A DNA stretch of 64,000 bases from Leptospira terpstrae serovar Hualin str. LT 11-33 = ATCC 700639 (GCF_000332495.1 NZ_AOGW02000009.1:124001-188000), one strand, 5' to 3'; counted from the stretch's first letter, positions 51,500 through 61,289 are shown. The notes: generated by a model not told the origin, from the sequence alone. A program made the numbers and translations.

Positions 51500-52354
51500 C
51501 TATGCATTTGCATTTGATTGAAGTTTACTTAAGAATACAAGCGCTATACCGAAAAGAATCAATATTGATGCTATAAATATTCTTAACGTTAATGGCTCAT
51601 CGATGAAAATAATTCCGCTTATGGAGGTAAAGACAGGGACAATTAGTTGGACAACAGAAGCATTGCTTGATTTTAACAATGGCAATACAGAATACCAAAT
51701 TGCATAACCCGCACCAGAAGCAAGTGCACCAGATAAAACTGCTAATAAAAGTCCTTGGCTATCAGAATAGCTATTATTTAACATAAAAATATTCAATACA
51801 ATTGAAAATGGAACCGCTTTTATAAAGTTACCCGAAGTGGTGCTGGTTGGATTTTTGGAGCTTCTTCCGTGCAATGAATATATTCCCCAAGCGACGCCAG
51901 CGGTAATCATAAAAATAGAGTTTAATAAAGATGGTGACTTTACTCCAGGGATTAATAAGAAAAGAAGTCCACCAAATGCTAATAGAATTCCAATTATTTT
52001 TGCAATACCTAACCTTTCCCCCTTCCAAATTCCGAATCCAATCATCGTGATTTGAACGGCGCCAAATAACAAGAGTGCTCCTGTTGCTGCCGTTAAACTG
52101 ACATAAGCAAAAGAAAAACAAGCAGCATAAATGAATAATGCAAAGGCAGATTTCCAGTTGCCCGAAATTTTAGTTTTTTTCTGAGTTATTAACACTAATA
52201 TCCAGAGAAAAACAGCTCCAGATAGCAATCTTATGCTTGTAAAACTCGATGCATCAATTTTGGATCCTTTAAGCGCCAATCGACATAGTAGGGAATTTGC
52301 TGCAAAAGCAGTTAATGATAATAAGGTGAAAGCGAATATGCGGATTTTAGACAT
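51500..52354 (-). CDS. EamA/DMT family transporter
   Basis: About 284 residues from ATG 52354. Ten membrane helices in two repeats of five (ACFSFAYVSLTAATGALLLF; VVQLIVPVFTSISGI; FIDEPLTLRIFIASILIL). Members export amino acids or metabolites; substrate not evident. A longer frame begins at 52381. Lies between two Ig-like lipoprotein genes. Confidence 0.88.
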   Translation of the reverse strand: MSKIRIFAFTLLSLTAFAANSLLCRLALKGSKIDASSFTSIRLLSGAVFLWILVLITQKKTKISGNWKSAFALFIYAACFSFAYVSLTAATGALLLFGAVQITMIGFGIWKGERLGIAKIIGILLAFGGLLFLLIPGVKSPSLLNSIFMITAGVAWGIYSLHGRSSKNPTSTTSGNFIKAVPFSIVLNIFMLNNSYSDSQGLLLAVLSGALASGAGYAIWYSVLPLLKSSNASVVQLIVPVFTSISGIIFIDEPLTLRIFIASILILFGIALVFLSKLQSNANA

Positions 52355-52494
52355 TGATTGTAAACATAACCAAATTATCAAATAATTTATCTTTAGACTT
52401 TAATCGCCATCCTAATTTAGTATAATAAAATTCATAAAGAATAGTGAAGTTTTTGAATTTTGCACCTAACTCCAAATAAATGAAGTCTCTTCAA

Positions 52495-53310
52495 TTACAA
52501 GAATAATTCTCCAGTCACAAATAGGATTGTAGTTGGCTTAATCGATTTTCCCGTAACAGATTTGATTCCGGAATTTAAGGTAATAGTATATAGAGTAGGT
52601 GCTGTGATGGTTCCATTATTAATCATGATTTGCACATTGTTCTTTGAAATGCTGGGGGATAACAATGTTATACTTGGGTTCACTAGGAAATTTTCTGCGA
52701 CCCACAAAGTTTGATTGGAAGGCATTTCAATATCCTCAGAGAAGGTAAAGGCAAAACCTCCGGAAATCAAACTAAAATTTCCATTATCAATCAATAACCC
52801 GTCATACGGCATGGACGATACCAATTCTAAATACACAGGTGCCTCAGTATCTAGATTATAAACATCCAAACTTTGTATTTGGTAAGCTGAATTATCAACA
52901 GAAAGAACAGTTGCCGAAAACGGAGTAACCTGCAATAGGATGTTTACAATAGTACCTGCATCAGAAAATTGCAAAGATTGAAATCCCGTTGAAATACTAA
53001 GATAGAATCTTCCTGCTGTATTGGTGGTTGAAGAATTAGTTTGGCTTTTGGCAGAAAAAGATGGGTCCATTGCCTTGATCTCAACATTCCCAAGGGCAAT
53101 CCCTGCTTTTTTGATTTGGCCTGAAATATTAACAAATACTGATTGGCCACCGATTCCTACAGCTAACCCAAGCAAGGCGGAGGAATCAGTTTCTTCTACC
53201 TTAGGGTTGAGTAATCCATTTACCAAAGGATTGAAGTAACAGTTTACTGTAGAAATCAAAAAAACAAAACCTATAAGAATAGGCCTTCGAATCAGATGGA
53301 GAGGTTTCAT
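52495..53310 (-). CDS. Ig-like lipoprotein with CarboxypepD-reg-like domain, third copy
   Basis: A 271-residue lipoprotein with signal ending STVNCYFNPLVNGLL, the family N-terminus. CarboxypepD_reg-like domain (GQIKKAGIALGNVEIKA; NTAGRFYLSIS) and Big_5-like domain (FAFTFSEDIEM). Diverged at nucleotide level and without the duplicated leader. AAAGGAG about 7 bp before ATG. Follows the 53326-54144 gene by 15 bp. Confidence 0.75.
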   Translation of the reverse strand: MKPLHLIRRPILIGFVFLISTVNCYFNPLVNGLLNPKVEETDSSALLGLAVGIGGQSVFVNISGQIKKAGIALGNVEIKAMDPSFSAKSQTNSSTTNTAGRFYLSISTGFQSLQFSDAGTIVNILLQVTPFSATVLSVDNSAYQIQSLDVYNLDTEAPVYLELVSSMPYDGLLIDNGNFSLISGGFAFTFSEDIEMPSNQTLWVAENFLVNPSITLLSPSISKNNVQIMINNGTITAPTLYTITLNSGIKSVTGKSIKPTTILFVTGELFL

Positions 53311-53325
53311 ATAATCTCCTTTCTA

Positions 53326-54144
53326 TTACTTTCTTTTCTTCAAAGATTCTAAATCTTTCTCTAGTTGTTCTAACTCGTATTTTTCTTCTGCTTCTTTGAG
53401 TTCTTGTTCGGTTTTGATTTGTTCTACAGCTTCGTCTTTGATTCGTTTGATTTCAGAATCAGAAACCATGCGGTATCCATTTCCCTCGCAAACGTCGACT
53501 ACGATCGTCTTACGAGTGACTGTGATTAAAAATCCACCAAGTAGGGTAACGGCCATGTCTGTCCAGGTGGAAGTTTGTTTGATGCGCACTGGACGATTGT
53601 CTTTTGGCAGGAGAACATTCCAATCTGGTTCTTTGAAGCGGAGACCACCAAATAACCAAAAGTATTCTGGATACTCATGAAAGGTTTGGCATTTAGCCGA
53701 GTCTGGTGCAAGAGTAATCATGTTCCCATCGGCAACGGAACCGAGAACAAAGGAATCCCTAAGGCTATGTGTCACTACGTCGCCACCTTCTTCGTTTGCT
53801 TTCCTTTCTGATTCTTGGCGTATTAGTTCTTCTCTGCGTTTGCGAATCTCTTCTTGTTTGGCAGCGATCGCTTTTTCTTTTTCAAGTTTTCGTTTTTCTT
53901 CTTCTTCTTTACGAATTGTTTCTTCTTCAGATTCCGCTAAATCTTTGTAAATAATTTTCAAAACGGTTTTTTTGGAAATGACCATGTGTTTTCCATTTTG
54001 TGTGTCCACTTCGACACTATCCACATTTTGATTGGTGACAATTCCTTTGATGGATTTGCCTTGTTTGAGAAGGATGGTTTGAACTGCACTTAAGGGAGAA
54101 ATGAAATATAAAAATATAATTAAGGTTAGTTTTAAGTTTCGCAT
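53326..54144 (-). CDS. Exported coiled-coil protein, unknown function
   Basis: A 272-residue protein with signal peptide (about 1-20). An N-terminal small beta-unit (about 22-67; ILLKQGKSIKGIVTNQN, KKTVLKIIYKD) resembles many leptospiral proteins; then a charged coiled coil (about 72-125, EEEEKRKLEKEKA), a central domain (TWTDMAVTLLGGF, VDVCEGNGY) and a second charged coiled coil at the C-terminus. No catalytic motif. Upstream of the third Ig-like lipoprotein. Confidence 0.7.
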   Translation of the reverse strand: MRNLKLTLIIFLYFISPLSAVQTILLKQGKSIKGIVTNQNVDSVEVDTQNGKHMVISKKTVLKIIYKDLAESEEETIRKEEEEKRKLEKEKAIAAKQEEIRKRREELIRQESERKANEEGGDVVTHSLRDSFVLGSVADGNMITLAPDSAKCQTFHEYPEYFWLFGGLRFKEPDWNVLLPKDNRPVRIKQTSTWTDMAVTLLGGFLITVTRKTIVVDVCEGNGYRMVSDSEIKRIKDEAVEQIKTEQELKEAEEKYELEQLEKDLESLKKRK

Positions 54145-54413
54145 TTTTTAGGTCCGTTCTTAGTATTTGCCCTATAATATTAGGAATTAGAATCATTTGC
54201 AATACCGAATTTTCTTGTTTTGTGGAAATACTTCAAGAAATGTTCGATGACCAAGGTCACAGAGGTTATACTTCCACCAAACATATCCGACCAAAGATGG
54301 AAAGTTATTGCCAAGGCTCCGCTAAGAAATAAGTATATTGTGCTCTTTGCAGGTATTCTATTTGATGATGTTTTTATTTTAATAATGAACCATTGGTATT
54401 TTGAAGGGGTAGG

Positions 54414-55709
54414 ATGAAAGAAGATCAAAAAATGCATAAAGTTCTACATTCTGTCCATTTATGGGGCATTGCTGTGGGGCTTGTTATTTCAGGCGACTAC
54501 TTTGGCTGGAACTTTGGATGGTCCAAAGCTAGTTTTTGGGAATTCAGTTTTGCGGTAGGATGGATTGCAACTTTCTATGTACTATTTGCACTCTGTTTTA
54601 CCGAACTGGCAGCAAGTATTCCACAGTCCGGAGGTCCTTCTGCTTATGCAAAACGGGCACTCGGCGATTTATTTGGACTGATCACGGGGTATTTGGTTCT
54701 TGTGGAATTTTTACTGGCACCTCCTGCCATAGCTTCGGCCCTCGGAGGTTACATCCATTTTCTTTTCCCCGTAATACCAGCATTTGGTGCCGGTATTGTG
54801 ATGTTTTGTTTGTTGTTATTAATTAACCTAACCGGTATCAAACAAACTGCTCGGTTTGAACTTTTAGTAACCATCGTTGCCGTATTTGGGCTTTTGTTTT
54901 ATTTGGCATTCCTTACGCCTTATGTTTCCTTCGATCGAATTCCGAATTTTCCTAAAGTCAGCTCCCTATCATGGAATTCTGTATTTCTTTCTATACCTTT
55001 TGCCATCTGGTTTTTTTTGGCAGTGGAAGGAGTTGCTTTAGCCTCCGAAGAAGTTCGAAATCCTGCAAGGGACATTCCCATTGGATATACTGCTGGAATA
55101 TTTACATTACTTTGTTTGGCGGGACTTATCTTTGTTTTTACCGCTTCTGTCGTTGATATCAAAGAAATTGCTGAATTGGATTATCCTTTATCTTATGTAT
55201 TACAGAAGTTATATGGAAAAGATGAAATCTGGCCGTTTGTATTTACGTTCATTGGTTTGTTTGGACTTGTAGCTTCCTTATTCGGAATCATACTTGGAAA
55301 CTCACGTTTGATTTATGCGATGGCAAAAGAAGGATATTTACCAACCTATCTTTCAAAACTGAGTCATGGTTCATTGGTTCCCCAAAATGCAGTGATTAGT
55401 GGCGGGGTTTTGGGTATTTTTTGTATGTGTTTTTTAAACACTGCGGAACTCATCACCATATCGGCATTAGGTGCTTGTGGTATGTACCTTTTGAGTCTAG
55501 TCTCTTATTTTGTACTGCGTAAAAAAGAACCAGAGATGGTAAGACCTTATAAAGCTCCGTTTTACCCTGTGTTACCTGGAGTTGCACTGATTCTTGGAAT
55601 TGTGGCTTGCGGTTCGGTTTGCGTTTCTGAACCTGATTTGGCGCTTGGGGTTTTAGGATTTGGAGTTGTATTAGGAATCGGTTACTACTTAAAACTAAGG
55701 AAAACCTAA
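54414..55709 (+). CDS. Ethanolamine-type amino acid/polyamine permease
   Basis: A 431-residue APC-superfamily transporter with about 12 helices. The N-terminal GLVISGDYFGWNFGW is typical of ethanolamine permeases; SGGPSAYAKRALG and EEVRNPARDIPIG are conserved APC motifs. Ethanolamine is a phospholipid-head amine that leptospires could use for nitrogen. No eutBC is in the window. Convergent with the cyclase gene (4-bp overlap of 3' ends). Confidence 0.83.
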   Translation: MKEDQKMHKVLHSVHLWGIAVGLVISGDYFGWNFGWSKASFWEFSFAVGWIATFYVLFALCFTELAASIPQSGGPSAYAKRALGDLFGLITGYLVLVEFLLAPPAIASALGGYIHFLFPVIPAFGAGIVMFCLLLLINLTGIKQTARFELLVTIVAVFGLLFYLAFLTPYVSFDRIPNFPKVSSLSWNSVFLSIPFAIWFFLAVEGVALASEEVRNPARDIPIGYTAGIFTLLCLAGLIFVFTASVVDIKEIAELDYPLSYVLQKLYGKDEIWPFVFTFIGLFGLVASLFGIILGNSRLIYAMAKEGYLPTYLSKLSHGSLVPQNAVISGGVLGIFCMCFLNTAELITISALGACGMYLLSLVSYFVLRKKEPEMVRPYKAPFYPVLPGVALILGIVACGSVCVSEPDLALGVLGFGVVLGIGYYLKLRKT

Positions 55710-57778
55710 CTTCCAAATTCAGTTTTTGTTCTTTCTTTTGCGTCTCTACAACGTTCTAAAAACAACCTCGAGACAGAATCATCGGGGTTTTTATCCAAAA
55801 GTTTTGAAAATCCATCCAAAGCTTCTTCAAAATCGTCTCGTCGGAAGGCATCCAATGCTAAAGTATAATCATCTTTAGAAGAAATGAGTCTGGATGCTTT
55901 TTCGGGTTCGTATCCATCCAAAACTTCCACAACAAAAACGGATTCGGTTTTACCTTTGATTGCGACTCGGTCAAGAAGCCTATAGTGGTAACCTAATCCT
56001 TCGGAAGCTTCAATAAAAGTATCTGCACTGATCACAATACGAGAAGAAAAGAGTTTGGTGATACCTTCAATACGCGAAGCTAAGTTGACGGCATCGGAAA
56101 TTACGGTTCCTTCCATCCGCTTGTGTTCACCTAAGATACCTAAGGTGAGATTTCCCGTATGGATCCCGATTCCCACTTCGATAGGGATATATCCACAGTT
56201 CGCTCTATGGCCATTATAAATGCGAATGGCATCTTGCATTTCAACAGCTGCTTTTACGGCATCATTGATATCGTAAGGAAACAATGCCATAACAGCATCA
56301 CCAATGAATTTATCGATAAATCCATTGTTGTGCCTAATGATAGGACCTACTCTTTGTAAGTAACTATTCAAAAAATCAAAGTTTTCTTTTGGAGTGAGTG
56401 TTTCTGAAAATTCAGTAAAGGACCTGATATCTGCAAAGAGTATTGTCATTCTTTTTTGGACCTGGTCGCCTAAGTCCACGTATCTGATATCGGTTTTACC
56501 TAAATGGTATAAAAACTCTGTGGGAACGAAACGACTAAAGGAATTGCTTAGTTGTTTTTGTTCTTGTGCAAACTCCAGAGTTTTTGTCATGGTTTGACGA
56601 ACAGTCCGTCCAAAGGTCATGACTTGTAAAAATACAAAGATAACCACACTCGCAGGAGCTATGTAGGTTGTATGGATATAAGATTCTGCATGAAGGACAT
56701 CATTGGTTGCAGCAATAAGTACCAAAAGCATTCCTAGTAATAATGGTTTGGATTCCATTCGTTTTTTTTGGTAAGCCCGATACAAATAAGTAAAAATAAT
56801 CATTCCATTGGCAACGAAAGCAATGGGGTAGATAGATGCAGTTTCTGTAAAATAAACAGGAGGTAATAAAAGTCCAATCGTTAATACTGAGGAAAGAGTA
56901 TAAAAGAAAGTTCCCATTTTTTTAGAAAAATCTTCGGGAAAAATAGTATAAAAATAATGATAGAGTAGTGGAGCAGACCAGTACCAAGAAACATATTCCA
57001 ATCGTAATAGAAACCAATAAGGAAGTTCAGCAAATTCTAATAGAATTCGTTCTCCAGTAGAGATGGTCCTTAGTAAAACTGCTAATGAAAATAAAAAGAT
57101 TCCAATGGTATGTTTGCCATCACGATTGTAAAAATACATTACCAAAAAGAAAAAGCCCACAAAGGCAAGGATCGAAGATAACATGGTTTCGTTGATCTTT
57201 CGTTTGGTGAGTCGACTTTCTGCTTTTGTGTATGAAGAAATGACAATGTCATTCCAAATCCCACCCTTTCTATGTACATAGTTGGCAACATAAAGATCGA
57301 TAGTGATTTCTGAAGTTTGTGGTAAAACTACGATGGTAGATTTTACTTGTGGGGTATATTCGTTTAGATTGGATCCAGGTTTTCCTGATCCACCTAAATA
57401 CTTTCCATTGGCATAAATAGCGTACGAAGTGTCCTGCTCATAAACAGTGAGAGCCATGGTTTCGCGAAGATTTTCATCCAGTTTCAACTTGATTCTGAAA
57501 CTAGCATGACCAAATCCACTAAGAGAACCATAATCCATTTTGTAACCATTCCAATGTTTGGGCAGGTCTAATAACAAATCAGAATCTGATTCTTGTATTT
57601 GCGAAGGTGCTGTGTTCCAGAAAAATTTCCATTCTCCATTCAGTGCAACAAAAGGTTGGTCCGAAAACGAATGTTGGCTAAGATCTAAATACCCTTTCTT
57701 TGTTTCTGCTTTGACATTCCTTTCCTCTGAAAGACAACCGAGGTGGAATAATAGGAAGATAAGAAAGAGCTTTTTCAT
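55706..57778 (-). CDS. 7TMR-DISM adenylate cyclase with TPR-like tail
   Basis: A 690-residue protein: signal/lipobox region (FHLGCLSE, Cys 15), jelly-roll-like domain (about 30-185), seven helices (about 197-392), a short linker, class III cyclase domain (about 443-620) and a TPR-like tail (about 635-680). Metal residues D450 and D494, substrate residues K490 and T558, and N565/R569 are all present, which points to ATP (adenylate) rather than GTP. Third protein in the window with this 7TM receptor. It is upstream of nothing on the minus strand except the GltB-like gene, which ends 1 bp before its start codon. Confidence 0.88.
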   Translation of the reverse strand: MKKLFLIFLLFHLGCLSEERNVKAETKKGYLDLSQHSFSDQPFVALNGEWKFFWNTAPSQIQESDSDLLLDLPKHWNGYKMDYGSLSGFGHASFRIKLKLDENLRETMALTVYEQDTSYAIYANGKYLGGSGKPGSNLNEYTPQVKSTIVVLPQTSEITIDLYVANYVHRKGGIWNDIVISSYTKAESRLTKRKINETMLSSILAFVGFFFLVMYFYNRDGKHTIGIFLFSLAVLLRTISTGERILLEFAELPYWFLLRLEYVSWYWSAPLLYHYFYTIFPEDFSKKMGTFFYTLSSVLTIGLLLPPVYFTETASIYPIAFVANGMIIFTYLYRAYQKKRMESKPLLLGMLLVLIAATNDVLHAESYIHTTYIAPASVVIFVFLQVMTFGRTVRQTMTKTLEFAQEQKQLSNSFSRFVPTEFLYHLGKTDIRYVDLGDQVQKRMTILFADIRSFTEFSETLTPKENFDFLNSYLQRVGPIIRHNNGFIDKFIGDAVMALFPYDINDAVKAAVEMQDAIRIYNGHRANCGYIPIEVGIGIHTGNLTLGILGEHKRMEGTVISDAVNLASRIEGITKLFSSRIVISADTFIEASEGLGYHYRLLDRVAIKGKTESVFVVEVLDGYEPEKASRLISSKDDYTLALDAFRRDDFEEALDGFSKLLDKNPDDSVSRLFLERCRDAKERTKTEFGS

Positions 57779-59341
57779 TTAGGCTTGTCGTTTCGGGAAT
57801 ACCGTATAATCTTGAAGCTTTGTAAATTTGACTTCGTCTCGTTTGTAACCAAGTAATCCTTCTAAGGTCTGATAACGATTCATACCCATGCTGATTTCTA
57901 CGTCTTGGCCTGTGAATTGTCCTGGGTGTTCGTATCCACAAGAATGTGCTAAACTTAAGAGTTCTTTTCGAAACCCTTGGATGTATTTTGCCGCACGTTT
58001 TCCTTTGATCTCTGGATCCACACCGCGTTGTAACCACCAATTCTGAGTGGCAACACCGGCCGGACAATGGTCCGTATGGCATTTCTGAGCTTGGATGCAA
58101 CCAATGGATAACATGGCTTCTCTAGCCACATTGATGAGGTCACAACCCATGGCAATCGCAACCACTGCGCGATCAGGAAAACCTAATTTTCCGGAACCAA
58201 TCCATACAATTTGTTCGGACAAACCCTGACTTTGGAAGAGGGTATAGACTCTTTGGAATCCAATTTTAAAAGGTAAGGAAACATGGTCAGCATAGGTAAG
58301 GGGGGCAGCACCTGTTCCACCTTCTCCACCATCGATCGTGATGAAATCAGGACCTTGTGAACTTTGTTTCATTTCACGTGCAAGTTCTTCCCAAAATTCA
58401 ATTTCACCCACCGCACTTTTGATCCCTACCGGGAGACCTGTACCGTTAGCAATGGTTTCAATGAATTGAATGAGTTCTTTTACATTGGTAAACTCACTAT
58501 GGGAGTTAGGTGAAATACAATCCTTACCTTCTTCAACATGACGGATGGAAGCAATCTCTGCATTTACTTTTTTAGCAGGTAGAATTCCGCCTTTACCTGG
58601 TTTGGCGCCCTGTGATAATTTTATTTCAATCATCTTGATGCAAGGGTTCAAACCCACTTTCTCTTTTAAAACATCCAAACTAAATTTTCCGGAATGGTCC
58701 CTGGCACCAAAGTAACCAGTTCCAATTTGCCAAACGATATCAGCTCCTTCTCGATGGTAATTACTTAATCCACCTTCCCCTGTGTTATGATAAGCACCGG
58801 AATCCCTAGCACCACGGTTGAGTGCCATAATTGCATTTTTTCCAAGAGACCCAAAGGACATTGCAGAAATGTTTATAATGGAATAGGGACGATAAGGGAA
58901 TTTTCGTTTAGTGCCAATGACTTTCAAACAGGGAATACAACTTGCATCTTTGTTATGGATGAATGCATTTGCTTCTGGATAAGGGAAAGCTTTGTGTTTG
59001 ATGATGGGGTAACCTGGTTCGTATTGGATTTCAGTGGTTCCAAATCCAAAGTTACTATTCTGGCCTTTAGCAGTTGCATAAATCCAACTACGTTCGGTTC
59101 GATCAAAGGGACGTTCTTCTTTATCATGGGCAACCCAATACTGTCTGAGTTCCGGTCCGATCATTTCTAAAAAATAACGAAGCCGTCCAACAATAGGAAA
59201 GTTTCTCTGAATCGTGTGCGTTTTTTGAGTGATGTCTCTTAAGAAAACTAACACAAGAAACAAAAACAAACCAATTAGTGTGGAGGATAAGGGATAGGTG
59301 TCAATCCAAGTAAGTATCTGGTCCATATGGGGTGCGTCCAT
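57779..59341 (-). CDS. Membrane-anchored FMN-binding glutamate synthase-like protein
   Basis: About 520 residues. N-terminal membrane helix (LSSTLIGLFLFLVLVFL), then a GltB-like TIM barrel with FMN-binding features (MSFGSLGKNAI; EIKLSQGAKPGKGG; DGGEGGTGAAP). The 3Fe-4S Cys pattern C-x5-C-x4-C is present (GCIQAQKCHTDHCPAGV). It lacks the glutaminase domain, so it is the stand-alone kind of unknown electron-transfer role. I choose ATG 59341 to avoid overlap with the response regulator; 59326 is also possible. Confidence 0.87.
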   Translation of the reverse strand: MDAPHMDQILTWIDTYPLSSTLIGLFLFLVLVFLRDITQKTHTIQRNFPIVGRLRYFLEMIGPELRQYWVAHDKEERPFDRTERSWIYATAKGQNSNFGFGTTEIQYEPGYPIIKHKAFPYPEANAFIHNKDASCIPCLKVIGTKRKFPYRPYSIINISAMSFGSLGKNAIMALNRGARDSGAYHNTGEGGLSNYHREGADIVWQIGTGYFGARDHSGKFSLDVLKEKVGLNPCIKMIEIKLSQGAKPGKGGILPAKKVNAEIASIRHVEEGKDCISPNSHSEFTNVKELIQFIETIANGTGLPVGIKSAVGEIEFWEELAREMKQSSQGPDFITIDGGEGGTGAAPLTYADHVSLPFKIGFQRVYTLFQSQGLSEQIVWIGSGKLGFPDRAVVAIAMGCDLINVAREAMLSIGCIQAQKCHTDHCPAGVATQNWWLQRGVDPEIKGKRAAKYIQGFRKELLSLAHSCGYEHPGQFTGQDVEISMGMNRYQTLEGLLGYKRDEVKFTKLQDYTVFPKRQA

Positions 59342-59370
59342 TTCTATATTCAAAGCAAAAAGATGACAAG

Positions 59371-59769
59371 CTAAGATTGGATGCGAGACAAAGATTCCCA
59401 AAGTTTTTCTTTTGTAAACGGTTTGAAAATATACCCAGAGATGAGAGGGATTTTTGCTGCGCGATCAGTATCGGCCTCATCAACGGAAGAACTAACGAGA
59501 AACACTTCTATTGATTTTGGAAATCGGGGTACGATCTTTGCGAAAGCATCTAAAAATTGCCAGCCGTCCATAAAAGGCATATTGATATCTAAAAAGATGA
59601 TATCAGGAAGTTTGTCTCTGTTTTCAGATTCTGTATTGAAAAACTCGAGTGCGTTTTCGGCATCTGAAAAAATTAGCACCTCCTCTTTGATTCCTGCATT
59701 GGAGATGATTTTTTTGGTCGTGAATTGGTAAATTGTATCATCGTCAATAACACAGATCTTTGGAGTCAT
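59371..59769 (-). CDS. Single-domain response regulator
   Basis: A 132-residue receiver-only protein. Acidic pair DDD at 9-11, phospho-Asp D61 in IFLDINMPFMDG, and a Lys in YIFKPF. Encoded with an ATGA overlap after the PAS kinase, which is surely its partner. No output domain, so it likely acts by protein contact or passes phosphate on. Confidence 0.92.
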   Translation of the reverse strand: MTPKICVIDDDTIYQFTTKKIISNAGIKEEVLIFSDAENALEFFNTESENRDKLPDIIFLDINMPFMDGWQFLDAFAKIVPRFPKSIEVFLVSSSVDEADTDRAAKIPLISGYIFKPFTKEKLWESLSRIQS

Positions 59770-61289
59770 TTGGTTTCACTTCCTTCCGGAAAGTGAAGAA
59801 GGAAAGTCGCACCTTCTCCTGGTTTGGAGCGCACTTCAATTCGTCCACCAACTGATTCCATTTTGTATTTAATCAAAAACAATCCTAGTCCCTTGCCACT
59901 GATATGACGATGAAAAGTCTTTCTTAGCTGAAAAATTTGATCACCATATCTTTCTAAATCGATCCCAGATCCGTTGTCAGAAAAGGAAATAGTGGTTTGA
60001 GCCCCAATTTGAAAGGATTCGACGGAAATACGCAAATTTCGACCCGGTTGGGCATAACGGAGAGAATTGTTGAGTAAATTTAGGAAAATTGTCTCTAGGA
60101 ACTCTTTGGAAAAGAAAATGGTTTCCCCTCCAGAAAAATCTGATTGGATTTCCACCTGCTTTTCTGCCAATTCTCCTTCCATCAGATGAATCACATTGGA
60201 AAAAGATTGGTCAATGGCCACTCGCTCGGGTTTGTAATGGTCAGAATTTTGGATTTTTAAAGTGCTGATGAGTTCAGATAGAACAGTTTCTAGAGTTTCT
60301 GTTACCACTTCTAAATGATCTTCAATTTCTCTAATTTCTTTTAGATCATTTGTCTCTTTCATTAAATCCAGAAGGCTTCTTAGATTACTTACAGGTGCTC
60401 GTAAATGGTGAGAGATGATTTGGTTATAAGCTTGCAGCTGTTTGTTTTGGGTCAAAAGAGAATTGGTTGTGGCCCTTAAACGATCATTATTTTCAAGAAG
60501 GAGTGTTTCTGATTTTTTCCTTTCATTAATATCAATGATTTGCGCCAAGTAGTGGATGGGATAACCCATTTCATCGCGAAGTACAGTGACCGTTATATAG
60601 GCCCAAACTTTTTTTCCTGATTTATGAAGGTATTGTTTTTCAATCGAATAATTATCGATGATTCCTTTTTGAACTTCGTCTCTATATTTTAAATTTTCTT
60701 CGAGTTCTTCCCCGGCACTGATTTCGGAAAAATGTTTCCCCACAATCTCGTAACTTTTGTAACCTAAAAAGTTGGCAAAAGAATCATTTGTTTCATCAAT
60801 GTATCCTTTTTTCCCGGTGATAACAAGTCCAATCGGAGAATCATGAAATAAGGTTTTGAACCTACGTTCTGCAAGTGCTAAGTTTGCTTCGGTATCAATT
60901 TTTTCAGAAATATCTCTTGAAGATGTATGTAAATATTTTTGTCCGGTAGTAGGATGAATCGTTAAACGATTGTCAGACTGTAGCCAAATATAACTTCCGT
61001 TTTTATGCAAAAAACGAAAAGTAGTGTGAATATTATCTTCTCCGCGAAGGAGAGGTTGGTGAGACCTTTCTTGGATGAGTCTTCTTTCCTCAGGGTGAAA
61101 ATAATCGTAAGGATTTTTGCCAATCAGTTCCTCGGATTTGTAGCCAATAATTTTTTCTGAGTTGGGGCTAACGTATATGTATGTACCGTCGGCTTCATGT
61201 AAACATACCAACTCTCGACTAATGGATGTTACTAAATGAAGTATCTCAGAATCGGGAAGTCCCACAAGGAAATTTTCCACTGGTTCCAT
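59766..61289 (-). CDS. PAS-domain sensor histidine kinase
   Basis: A 507-residue soluble kinase. Two PAS/PAC modules (about 20-130 and 140-258), a coiled coil (about 262-288), HisKA with H294 in ISHHLRAPV (an HHLRAP variant of the usual HELRTP) and an HATPase domain (NNSLRYA; DNGSGID; GKGLGLFLI). No membrane segment. Coupled to the downstream receiver protein. Confidence 0.92.
   Translation of the reverse strand: MEPVENFLVGLPDSEILHLVTSISRELVCLHEADGTYIYVSPNSEKIIGYKSEELIGKNPYDYFHPEERRLIQERSHQPLLRGEDNIHTTFRFLHKNGSYIWLQSDNRLTIHPTTGQKYLHTSSRDISEKIDTEANLALAERRFKTLFHDSPIGLVITGKKGYIDETNDSFANFLGYKSYEIVGKHFSEISAGEELEENLKYRDEVQKGIIDNYSIEKQYLHKSGKKVWAYITVTVLRDEMGYPIHYLAQIIDINERKKSETLLLENNDRLRATTNSLLTQNKQLQAYNQIISHHLRAPVSNLRSLLDLMKETNDLKEIREIEDHLEVVTETLETVLSELISTLKIQNSDHYKPERVAIDQSFSNVIHLMEGELAEKQVEIQSDFSGGETIFFSKEFLETIFLNLLNNSLRYAQPGRNLRISVESFQIGAQTTISFSDNGSGIDLERYGDQIFQLRKTFHRHISGKGLGLFLIKYKMESVGGRIEVRSKPGEGATFLLHFPEGSETK

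Noticed and set aside
49624..53310. Insertion sequence as the cause of the repeated leader
   Set aside because: No transposase, terminal inverted repeats or target duplications are seen; the repeat begins in the coding region and ends in the leader, which fits gene duplication or conversion.
57678..58161. Overlapping frames inside the GltB-like gene
   Set aside because: Shadows in alternative phases; products are Arg/Ser/Pro-rich with no family features.
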